From Flavobacteriales bacterium TMED123 (GTDB lineage: Bacteria; Bacteroidota; Bacteroidia; Flavobacteriales; BACL11): a stretch of DNA of 64,000 nucleotides. A program made the translations under genes and the position numbers. The notes beneath the pieces were generated by a model. The model made no database searches and was not told the DNA's origin. It was given only the letters and a program-made list of their open reading frames with translations. Below, piece by piece: positions 57,295 through 64,000 of this stretch. Location of the stretch: assembly GCA_002170165.1 (NCBI GenBank), contig NHFY01000062.1, positions 131,670-195,669 on the forward strand, in the 5' to 3' direction. Within the stretch, counting starts at the first letter, position 1; every line of letters begins with the position of its first letter.

Positions 57295-59550
57295 TTAGAA
57301 TGTGATACTGGCGCCAATACTTGGCATTATTGGTAGTTGATTTACCCTTTCGTACTTAATTCTATTAAAATAAAAAATGTTTTCTCTATTGTATACATTT
57401 GTAACAGATGCACTAATTTCCAAATCTGATTTATTCGCCACTTTTACGATTTTTGATATCGATAAGTCAAGGCGGTGGTAGTAAGGTAAACGCCCTTTAT
57501 TTAATTCAGCATATTGAATTCCTAAATCACCATTTACAGATGTATAATCGGTATTAATGCCATCTTCAAAGGTTAAGCTTTCATAAAATCCTTGTGTTTG
57601 GGTAAAAGGAAATCCAGAACCTAAATTCCATCTTAAATCAGTTTTCCAACTATTATTTCTACCAAATTTGAAAGAGGCGACAAAATTCACATTGTGTCTT
57701 CTGTCAAAATGAGGGGCATATTCTTTAATCCCATCATCCCTACGCACAAAGCCTAAAGAATAAACACCCCACAGATAGAGTTGTTTATTGCTATATTTTA
57801 GAAGTACATCTAATCCTTGCGCATATCCCGTTTCAATAATAAAGTCATCATCTGAATTAGATGTTTTGTTTCTGTTAATATTGGTTTGTTGTGTAAAATT
57901 CTTTCTATACCCCTCAATACTCAAATCCATATTATTACTTAAATCATATTCAATTCCAGATATAAAATGAGTAGCTTTTTGTAGTTTGTGTGGGTATTCT
58001 TCTCCATTGGTTTGAAGTGGAATATCTTCAGGTCCAGATATAAAGCCATAGAATAAATTCACCACATCTCTATCAGAGACTGTGCTTAAAATATTTTGAG
58101 AATAAATTCCTGTGGCGAATTTCAAACGCAATTTATCTGTTAAATTATACTTCATTCCTAATCTTGGTTCAGGAGAAAATCCAAGGGTGTATTTCTGTAT
58201 TCTAAAACCAGGTTCAATTATAAATCGGGTAGAAGTGTATTGATAATTCACATAAGCTGAAAATTCAGAGGTATTTTCATCTTGCTCAATTATAGAGTTG
58301 ACAGAGTTGAAAGTACTAAAATCGGTCTCAAAGCCTAATACATCAAATCCATATTTAATTTTTCCTTTAGAAAGGAAATAAGTAAAATCAAAACCTAAAT
58401 TAAAACCAATAATTTCGCTTGATCTTAATGGGGATGCAGCTTCCTTCATGCTTATTCCATAATTAGAAAAAGCAAAATTTCCTTCAATTAAAATTGGAGA
58501 GCTCCCAGGAACGAGTATAAACTGGCTACCAACTCCTTTGGAATCCCATTCCAAGTCAGATATGTATTGGTAATTCACTCTGTCAGAGAAATTAAAACCA
58601 AATACATTCAATTTGCTGCCGTTATCGCCATGAAACGAAAACTTTCCATACAAATCAGTATAAGAATAGGGTAATCCTTTTTCATCAAAATAAAGGATAG
58701 GATGTTTGTAGAAAAGTTCAGAACTTTTATTCAAATAAGAGGTTTTGCCTGAAAAGACAAAAGAAGACTTTCCCTTTTTACTAAGTGGCCCTTCCAGCAA
58801 TAATTTTGAACCAAAAGTGTTAGCAGATAGTTTGCCTTCAAAGTTTTTCTTATTTCCATCCCTTGTTTTAATATCCATAATAGATGATATCCTACCACCA
58901 TATTCTGCATTAAAACCACCTGTGTAAACATCTGTATTTCTTATAATATCGGTATCAAAAACCGAGAATAATCCAATTGAGTGGAAAGGGCTGTACACAA
59001 TCATTCCGTCTAAAAGCACTTTATTTTGAACGGGAGACCCTCCCCTAATATAGAGCTGTCCACCCTGATCGCCAGTAAAAACAACTCCCGGAACAATTTG
59101 TAAATACTGAGCTAAATCAGGTTCACCTCCAATGGCTGGAATCATTTCCAAATCTTTTGGCGTTATTTTAATTACAGCAGCCTTTACTTCTGTTTTCATT
59201 TCTTGCCTTTCAGCTGACACTTTTACCTCATCTAACTTAATGCTCGATTCAGAAAGTTCAAATTTTTTGGTGAGGATTTTTCCTGCAGACAAATGAATGT
59301 TTGCATGTAATGAATCATAACCCAAATAAGTAATGATGATTTTATAATGGCCAGCAGGCACATTAGCAATAGAAAAAAAACCATTTACATCAGTTGGTGC
59401 CCCTAGTGTTGTTTCTGCTAAAGAAACGTTACAAAAAATAATTGGCTCTGCACTTTCTTTATCATACACAAAGCCTCTTATAGTTCCACTTTGCGCAAAA
59501 ATTATTGTGCTTAACAATAGTAATAAAGATATAGAAAGTAGTTTTTTCAT
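57295..59550 (-). CDS. TonB-dependent outer-membrane receptor
   Basis: An outer-membrane receptor of 751 residues. The start at 59550 (MKKLLSISLLLLLS) gives a proper signal peptide ending FAQ. The longer frame from a TTG at 59571 starts inside the -7 promoter box and is rejected. Residues ~21-105 are a carboxypeptidase-regulatory-like (CarboxypepD_reg) domain (GTIRGFVYDKESAEPIIFCN). The plug follows (LYIRGGSPVQNKVLLDGMIVY, GGFNAEYGGRISSIMDI), then the beta barrel ending PSIGASITF. No SusD partner or specific ligand gene is adjacent, so the substrate is unknown. Confidence 0.93.
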   Translation of the reverse strand: MKKLLSISLLLLLSTIIFAQSGTIRGFVYDKESAEPIIFCNVSLAETTLGAPTDVNGFFSIANVPAGHYKIIITYLGYDSLHANIHLSAGKILTKKFELSESSIKLDEVKVSAERQEMKTEVKAAVIKITPKDLEMIPAIGGEPDLAQYLQIVPGVVFTGDQGGQLYIRGGSPVQNKVLLDGMIVYSPFHSIGLFSVFDTDIIRNTDVYTGGFNAEYGGRISSIMDIKTRDGNKKNFEGKLSANTFGSKLLLEGPLSKKGKSSFVFSGKTSYLNKSSELFYKHPILYFDEKGLPYSYTDLYGKFSFHGDNGSKLNVFGFNFSDRVNYQYISDLEWDSKGVGSQFILVPGSSPILIEGNFAFSNYGISMKEAASPLRSSEIIGFNLGFDFTYFLSKGKIKYGFDVLGFETDFSTFNSVNSIIEQDENTSEFSAYVNYQYTSTRFIIEPGFRIQKYTLGFSPEPRLGMKYNLTDKLRLKFATGIYSQNILSTVSDRDVVNLFYGFISGPEDIPLQTNGEEYPHKLQKATHFISGIEYDLSNNMDLSIEGYRKNFTQQTNINRNKTSNSDDDFIIETGYAQGLDVLLKYSNKQLYLWGVYSLGFVRRDDGIKEYAPHFDRRHNVNFVASFKFGRNNSWKTDLRWNLGSGFPFTQTQGFYESLTFEDGINTDYTSVNGDLGIQYAELNKGRLPYYHRLDLSISKIVKVANKSDLEISASVTNVYNRENIFYFNRIKYERVNQLPIMPSIGASITF

Positions 59551-59568
59551 TTTATTAAAAATTGGTGA

Positions 59569-59576
59569 CAAATGTA
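59569..59576 (-). promoter_or_regulatory. -7 box of the TonB receptor gene
   Basis: On the minus strand TACATTTG matches TAnnTTTG, ending 18 bases before the chosen ATG at 59550. It helps decide against the upstream TTG start. Confidence 0.5.
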
Positions 59577-59582
59577 ATGAAA

Positions 59583-60581
59583 TTAGTGCAGGATTTTATA
59601 TACCAGCTCTTTAAGTAAATCACCATCTTTTGTACTGGAATTGTTTACTCCTTTTGATTTCAAATCATATTGCTTTAAAAAACTGAAAATGTTAAACAAT
59701 TTGGTTTGAGAATAATTTCGAGCAGCACTGCTATATTGTTGTACAAAAAATGGATTTATTTTCAGTACTGATGCAACATTTGCTTTGCTTTTGTCTTTCA
59801 AGCTATGATATGTCATTAGTTTTTGAAAATAAGAAAACAACATGCCAAGTGTGACCACAAAAGGATGATTCTTTGGGTTAGTTGCAAAATGATTTGCAAT
59901 TCTATTGGAACTGAGAATATCCTTTTTACCCAATGCCTGTTGGAATTCAAAAATGTTGTAATCCTTACTTATGCCTATATTTTTCTCAACTATTTCCGCA
60001 GTTATTTTCTTATCATTTTTAACAATTAGAATCAATTTGTCTAACTCATTGCTGATGTTAGAGAGTTGATTTCCTAGAAATTCAGCCAGCATAAAAGCGG
60101 CTTTTTCTTCAATTTGAAATTCTTTTTCGCTTAAATAATTTACAATCCAATACGGAACTTGATTATCATAAAGCTTTTTGCTTTCAAATAACAAAGCCTT
60201 TTTGCTAAGGTTTTTTCCAAACTTTTTTCGCTTGTCTAATTTTTTGTACTTGTAGCAAATCACTAAAATAGTAGAGGGTAGCAGGTTGTCAGTATAGACC
60301 TCTAGTTCCTCAATATTTTTGATGTTTTGAGCTTCTTTAATAATTACTACTCTTTTTTCTGCTCCAAATGGAAATTGCTTTGCTTCTGCAATAATTTGTG
60401 CAACTTCTATGTCTTTTCCATACAATATAGTTTGATTGAATTCTTTTTCTTCAGGAAGCAAAATATTTTTGGAAATATAGTCCGTAATTTTGTCAATATA
60501 AAAAGGCTCTTCTCCCATTAAAAAATAAACAGGATGAAAATTTTTATTCTTTATTTCTGATATGATTTCTTTATAATTCAC
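59583..60581 (-). CDS. holA: DNA polymerase III subunit delta
   Basis: The delta subunit of the clamp loader, which opens the sliding clamp; 332 residues. The start reads KNFHPVYFLMGEEPFYIDKI, typical of HolA, with EAKQFPFGAEKRVVIIKEAQ in the first domain. The C-terminal collar domain reads SYFQKLMTYHSLKDKSKANV, then PFFVQQYSSAARNYS. It lies tail to head with the TonB receptor gene and divergent from the HsdR_N gene. Confidence 0.93.
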   Translation of the reverse strand: MNYKEIISEIKNKNFHPVYFLMGEEPFYIDKITDYISKNILLPEEKEFNQTILYGKDIEVAQIIAEAKQFPFGAEKRVVIIKEAQNIKNIEELEVYTDNLLPSTILVICYKYKKLDKRKKFGKNLSKKALLFESKKLYDNQVPYWIVNYLSEKEFQIEEKAAFMLAEFLGNQLSNISNELDKLILIVKNDKKITAEIVEKNIGISKDYNIFEFQQALGKKDILSSNRIANHFATNPKNHPFVVTLGMLFSYFQKLMTYHSLKDKSKANVASVLKINPFFVQQYSSAARNYSQTKLFNIFSFLKQYDLKSKGVNNSSTKDGDLLKELVYKILH

Positions 60582-60595
60582 TTAATTTGCTTCTT

Positions 60596-61042
60596 ATGGA
60601 AATGCCACAATTAAACTTGCCTTTTGCAGCCATCAAAACTAAATCAGTTGAAGGGACTATACAAGTTTTTGGGCAAGTAAGAAAAAATTATTTTGTTTTA
60701 ACTCCTGAGGAATGGGTGCGGCAACACTTTATACATTACCTTAATAAAGAAAAAGGATATCCATTGGGGTTAATGGGAGTGGAGAAAATGTTTAAATACA
60801 ATCAGTTGCAAACCAGAGCAGACATTGTATTATATAATGCAAATGGGAAGCCAACTATGATTGTAGAATGCAAAGCACCAAATGTAAAAATAACGCAAGA
60901 TGCATTTCACCAAATAGCAAAGTACAATTTCCGATTAAGAGTAAAGTATTTGTTAGTGACGAATGGAATGCAACATTTTTGTTGCAAGATGGATTATGAA
61001 AAAAATGAAATTACTTTTTTAGAAGAGATTCCTGATTGCTAA
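60596..61042 (+). CDS. HsdR N-terminal domain (PD-(D/E)xK nuclease-fold) protein
   Basis: A 148-residue protein corresponding to the N-terminal nuclease domain of type I restriction R subunits (HSDR_N_2), standing alone. The nuclease-like motif is QTRADIVLYNANGKPTMIVECKAP, with Asp, then Glu-x-Lys; LTPEEWVRQHFIHYL is also typical. The ATG at 60596 is chosen over an in-frame TTG at 60587. No hsdM or hsdS gene is near, so it is not a restriction system. The holA-adjacent copy is common in Bacteroidota, and its role is unknown. Confidence 0.9.
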   Translation: MEMPQLNLPFAAIKTKSVEGTIQVFGQVRKNYFVLTPEEWVRQHFIHYLNKEKGYPLGLMGVEKMFKYNQLQTRADIVLYNANGKPTMIVECKAPNVKITQDAFHQIAKYNFRLRVKYLLVTNGMQHFCCKMDYEKNEITFLEEIPDC

Positions 61043-61308
61043 TTCTAATTTCTTTGTTAGTATCAATAAGGTAGCAGCCACAGTAAATTAACCCTAAGCT
61101 AATTTGCAATAATGAGCCATATTTTTGATTCACTAATTTTATAGTACTCGATTTTTCGTATAACAAAGGAAGAAAAAGCAATCGGCACTTCTCCTTTTAC
61201 ACATGACATCCAAACGATAAAAGTGACAAATCCCAAAACATCAAATATCTAAATATTGGGTAAAATAATTACTGGTAAACCAATAAATGAAGAGAACAGT
61301 CCACATTT

Positions 61309-63576
61309 TTATTTACTCTCTTGCTTGATTAAATTCAGTGCAGAACCTGCTTTAAACCAATCTATTTGTTGCTGATTGTAAGTGTGGTTCAGCTTAATAA
61401 AATCAGTTGTTCCATCAGCATGAGCAGACTCTAAAGTAATTTGTTTTTCTTCAGAAAAATCAGCTAAATCTATAAAACTGAATGTATCGTCTTCTTGTAC
61501 CAAATCATAATCAGATTCATGCACAAAAGTTAATGCTAGCATGCCTTGTTTTTTAAGGTTCGTTTCATGGATTCTAGCAAATGATTTTACAATAACTGCT
61601 ATTACACCTAGATGTCTTGGCTCCATAGCCGCATGTTCTCTTGAAGACCCTTCTCCATAGTTGTGATCTCCTACTACAATCGACGTAATACCTGCAGCTT
61701 TATACGCTCTAGCTACATTCGGAACCTCATCAATTTCTCCATTTATTTGATTTACAACAGCATTGGTTTTTTCTCCAAAAGCATTTACTGCTCCTATCAA
61801 ACAGTTGTTAGAGATATTGTTTAAGTGTCCTCTGTATCTTAACCATGGTCCTGCCATAGAAATGTGGTCTGTTGTACATTTTCCTTTTGCTTTTATCAAA
61901 AGTTTCGCTCCTAAAATATTTTCTCCATTCCATGCATTAAAAGGTGTCAATAATTGTAATCTGTTAGATTCAGGATTTACAACTACTTCTATATTACTTC
62001 CGTCTTCTGCAGGAGCTTGATAACCATTATCTTCTACATCAAATCCGTTGGGTGGGAGCTCGAATCCTGTCGGTTCTGCCAATTTAACTTCTGCTCCATT
62101 TTCATTTGTAAGTGTATCAGTAATAGGATTAAAATCTAATCTTCCAGATATTGCAACAGTAGCTACAATTTCAGGAGATGCTACAAAGGCATGTGTGTTT
62201 GGGTTGCCGTCAGCACGCTTTGCGAAATTTCTATTGAAGGAATGTACAATTGAATTTTTCTCTTTCTTTTCCGCTCCTTCACGGTCCCATTGTCCGATAC
62301 ATGGACCACAAGCATTGGTGAAAATTCGTGTTGATGCAAACTTATTAAATGTATCTAAAATCCCATCTCTTTCTGCAGTATACCTCACTTGTTCTGATCC
62401 TGGATTGATCCCTAAAATTGCTTTTGGTTTTATTCCTTTATTTACTGCATCTTGAACAATGGAGGCTGCTCTTGTTAAATCTTCATAAGAGGAGTTAGTA
62501 CAAGAGCCAATCAGTGCCCATTCCACATCTAAAGGCCAATCATTTTCAGTTGCTTTTTTGTTCATCTCAGCAACAGGAGTTGCCAAATCTGGCGTAAAAG
62601 GTCCGTTTAAGTGTGGCGTTAACTCAGATAAATTGATTTCAATTACTTGATCAAAAAAATTTTCAGGATTTGCATATACTTCTGCATCTCCTGTTAAATA
62701 TTTTTTAATCTCATTGGCAGCATCTGCTACATCATCTCTGTCAGTAGCTCTCAAGTATCTTTCCATACTTTCGTCATAACCGAAAGTAGAAGTAGTAGCC
62801 CCAATTTCTGCTCCCATATTGCAAATTGTACCTTTACCTGTACACGATAAAGATTCTGCTCCTTCTCCAAAATACTCCACAATATACCCTGTTCCTCCTT
62901 TTACAGTAAGGATCCCAGCTACTTTTAAGATTACATCCTTTGGAGCAGTCCAACCGTTTAATTTTCCAGTTAATTTTACGCCTATTAATTTTGGAAATTT
63001 TAATTCCCAAGGCATTCCCGCCATTACATCAACAGCATCAGCACCTCCAACCCCAATGGCTACCATTCCCAATCCTCCTGCATTCACCGTATGTGAATCT
63101 GTACCAATCATCATTCCTCCTGGAAAAGCGTAATTTTCTAATACTACTTGATGGATAATTCCAGCACCTGGCTTCCAAAAACCTATTCCATATTTATTAC
63201 AAACTGAAGATAGGAAGTTAAACACTTCATTATTGGCATTTAAGCTGGCTTGTAAATCTTTATCAGCTCCTAGTTTGGCTAAAATTAAATGATCTGCATG
63301 AGCAGTAGATGGTACAGCTGCTTTACTTTTTCCTGCTTGCATAAATTGCAATAGTGCCATTTGAGCCGTAGCATCTTGCATGGCTACTCTATCAGGTCCA
63401 AAATCTACATAGTCTTCACCTCTTGTAAATGCTTGCTCTGCATTTCCATTCCAAAGATGTGTGTATAGTATCTTCTCAGATAATGTAAGCGGTTTTCCAG
63501 TAGCTTTTCTAGCTGACTTAATTGCTTCTGGGTACTTTTTGTACACCTTTTTGATCATTTCAATGTCAAATGCCAT
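61309..63576 (-). CDS. acnA: Aconitate hydratase
   Basis: TCA-cycle aconitase interconverting citrate and isocitrate; 755 residues, of the mitochondrial-like type rather than the ~890-residue AcnA/IRP1 type. The [4Fe-4S] ligands are Cys359 ([10 protein letters not shown]), Cys423 and Cys426 ([10 protein letters not shown]). [28 protein letters not shown] is the N-terminal active-site signature, and [15 protein letters not shown] lies in the swivel domain. The symbol is used loosely. A -7 box lies 28 bases upstream. Confidence 0.96.
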   Translation of the reverse strand: MAFDIEMIKKVYKKYPEAIKSARKATGKPLTLSEKILYTHLWNGNAEQAFTRGEDYVDFGPDRVAMQDATAQMALLQFMQAGKSKAAVPSTAHADHLILAKLGADKDLQASLNANNEVFNFLSSVCNKYGIGFWKPGAGIIHQVVLENYAFPGGMMIGTDSHTVNAGGLGMVAIGVGGADAVDVMAGMPWELKFPKLIGVKLTGKLNGWTAPKDVILKVAGILTVKGGTGYIVEYFGEGAESLSCTGKGTICNMGAEIGATTSTFGYDESMERYLRATDRDDVADAANEIKKYLTGDAEVYANPENFFDQVIEINLSELTPHLNGPFTPDLATPVAEMNKKATENDWPLDVEWALIGSCTNSSYEDLTRAASIVQDAVNKGIKPKAILGINPGSEQVRYTAERDGILDTFNKFASTRIFTNACGPCIGQWDREGAEKKEKNSIVHSFNRNFAKRADGNPNTHAFVASPEIVATVAISGRLDFNPITDTLTNENGAEVKLAEPTGFELPPNGFDVEDNGYQAPAEDGSNIEVVVNPESNRLQLLTPFNAWNGENILGAKLLIKAKGKCTTDHISMAGPWLRYRGHLNNISNNCLIGAVNAFGEKTNAVVNQINGEIDEVPNVARAYKAAGITSIVVGDHNYGEGSSREHAAMEPRHLGVIAVIVKSFARIHETNLKKQGMLALTFVHESDYDLVQEDDTFSFIDLADFSEEKQITLESAHADGTTDFIKLNHTYNQQQIDWFKAGSALNLIKQESK

Positions 63577-63604
63577 CTGTATGTTATAGGTAAAATTAGG
63601 ATTG

Positions 63605-63612
63605 CAAAGTTA
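63605..63612 (-). promoter_or_regulatory. -7 box of the aconitase gene
   Basis: On the minus strand TAACTTTG matches TAnnTTTG and ends 28 bases before the aconitase ATG. Confidence 0.45.
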
Positions 63613-63673
63613 AGAAAAATTAAGGAAGACTAAATAATTTATGCTGCTGCTTTTTGCTATATTGCGATTACCT

Positions 63674-64000
63674 ATGCAAGTCTATTTCGAAAATATAAAA
63701 ATTGCCATTGATGCCATAAGGCACAACCTGTTAAGAAGTATACTCACTATTTTGATTATTGCCATTGGTATAATGGCGCTAGTTGGAATTCTAACTGCTA
63801 TTGAATCAATAAAAGGCTCAATTTCAGAAAATTTCACATCTATGGGGGCAAATACTTTTACTATCAAAAATTATGGAATGCAAATTAGGGTAGGAAAGGA
63901 TGGTGGAAAGCCCAAAGTATATCCACCAATAAATTATAGAAATGCTGAAGATTTTAAAGCTGAATATTATTTTCCTTCCAAAGTATCTATTTCATCTTGG
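63674..64000 (+). CDS. MacB/FtsX-type ABC transporter permease (3' partial)
   Basis: The first 109 residues of an ABC permease that runs off the window. The start MQVYFENIKIAIDAIRHNLL matches MacB-type permeases in Bacteroidota. One hydrophobic segment follows (RSILTILIIAIGIMALVGIL), then the start of the periplasmic MacB_PCD domain (SMGANTFTIKNYG). An in-frame ATG at 63641 would add eleven residues not expected for the family. Substrate unknown; MacB-like systems export peptides, lipoproteins or drugs. Confidence 0.85.
   Translation, partial: MQVYFENIKIAIDAIRHNLLRSILTILIIAIGIMALVGILTAIESIKGSISENFTSMGANTFTIKNYGMQIRVGKDGGKPKVYPPINYRNAEDFKAEYYFPSKVSISSW

Noticed and set aside
59551-59571. TTG start for the TonB receptor
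   Set aside because: It lies inside the -7 promoter box. The ATG at 59550 gives a normal signal peptide.
60587-60595. TTG start for the HsdR_N protein
   Set aside because: Two ATGs follow within 20 bases in frame, and nothing favours the TTG.
1-64000. rRNA, tRNA, CRISPR arrays, insertion sequences, prophage
   Set aside because: I looked in the intergenic gaps and saw no cloverleaf, spaced direct repeats, transposase or phage genes. The only repeats are the protein-coding SprB modules.

Overview
The window is a stretch of chromosome from a low-GC member of the Bacteroidota, most likely a Flavobacteriia-like lineage. The evidence is type IX secretion (T9SS) sorting domains on giant SprB-repeat proteins, the Bacteroidota -7 promoter box (TAnnTTTG) before many genes, little sign of Shine-Dalgarno sites, a zinc-less bL36, and families largely confined to this phylum (DUF5606, DUF5777, DUF6438, solitary HsdR_N next to holA).

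Bases 1-14710 hold three consecutive giant surface proteins built of SprB-type repeats. The first is cut by the window edge. The second (2569 aa) has a metzincin-like protease head, about twenty repeats and a gliding-motility-type (type B) C-terminal signal. The third (1452 aa) ends in the other, type A, T9SS signal. The three share a colinear multi-repeat block, so they look like duplicated and re-ended paralogues. A gene-poor gap follows (14711-15524) with a frameshifted small DNA-binding-protein pseudogene on the minus strand.

Bases 15525-33563 are one uninterrupted plus-strand str/S10/spc/alpha superoperon: rpsL, rpsG, fusA, rpsJ through rplO, secY, map, infA, rpmJ, rpsM, rpsK, rpsD, rpoA, rplQ. 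There is no tuf after fusA and no adk between secY and map. Two small genes, rpmD and rpmJ, are present. uL5 and especially bL17 carry long acidic C-terminal tails. A strong hairpin terminator closes the superoperon, and carA, eno and gltA follow, closed by a second hairpin.

Bases 37396-51960 hold a UbiD-family decarboxylase; a DEAD-box helicase; a MarR regulator divergent from a long-chain acyl-CoA synthetase, with two 14-bp palindromes between them; a minus-strand group of DUF5606, an M3 peptidase and a Kv-like channel; a plus-strand run with overlapping ends (MFS transporter, lipoprotein cytochrome c, YceI-like protein, DUF5777 protein, L-2-hydroxyglutarate oxidase, unknown protein); and purB.

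Bases 52073-64000 hold a DUF456 membrane protein with mqnA (futalosine route to menaquinone), the minus-strand group pyrG-yidC-DUF6438 lipoprotein, a TonB-dependent receptor, holA with a divergent HsdR_N-domain protein, aconitase, and the start of a MacB/FtsX-type permease cut by the window end. I saw no rRNA, tRNA, CRISPR array, insertion sequence or prophage.
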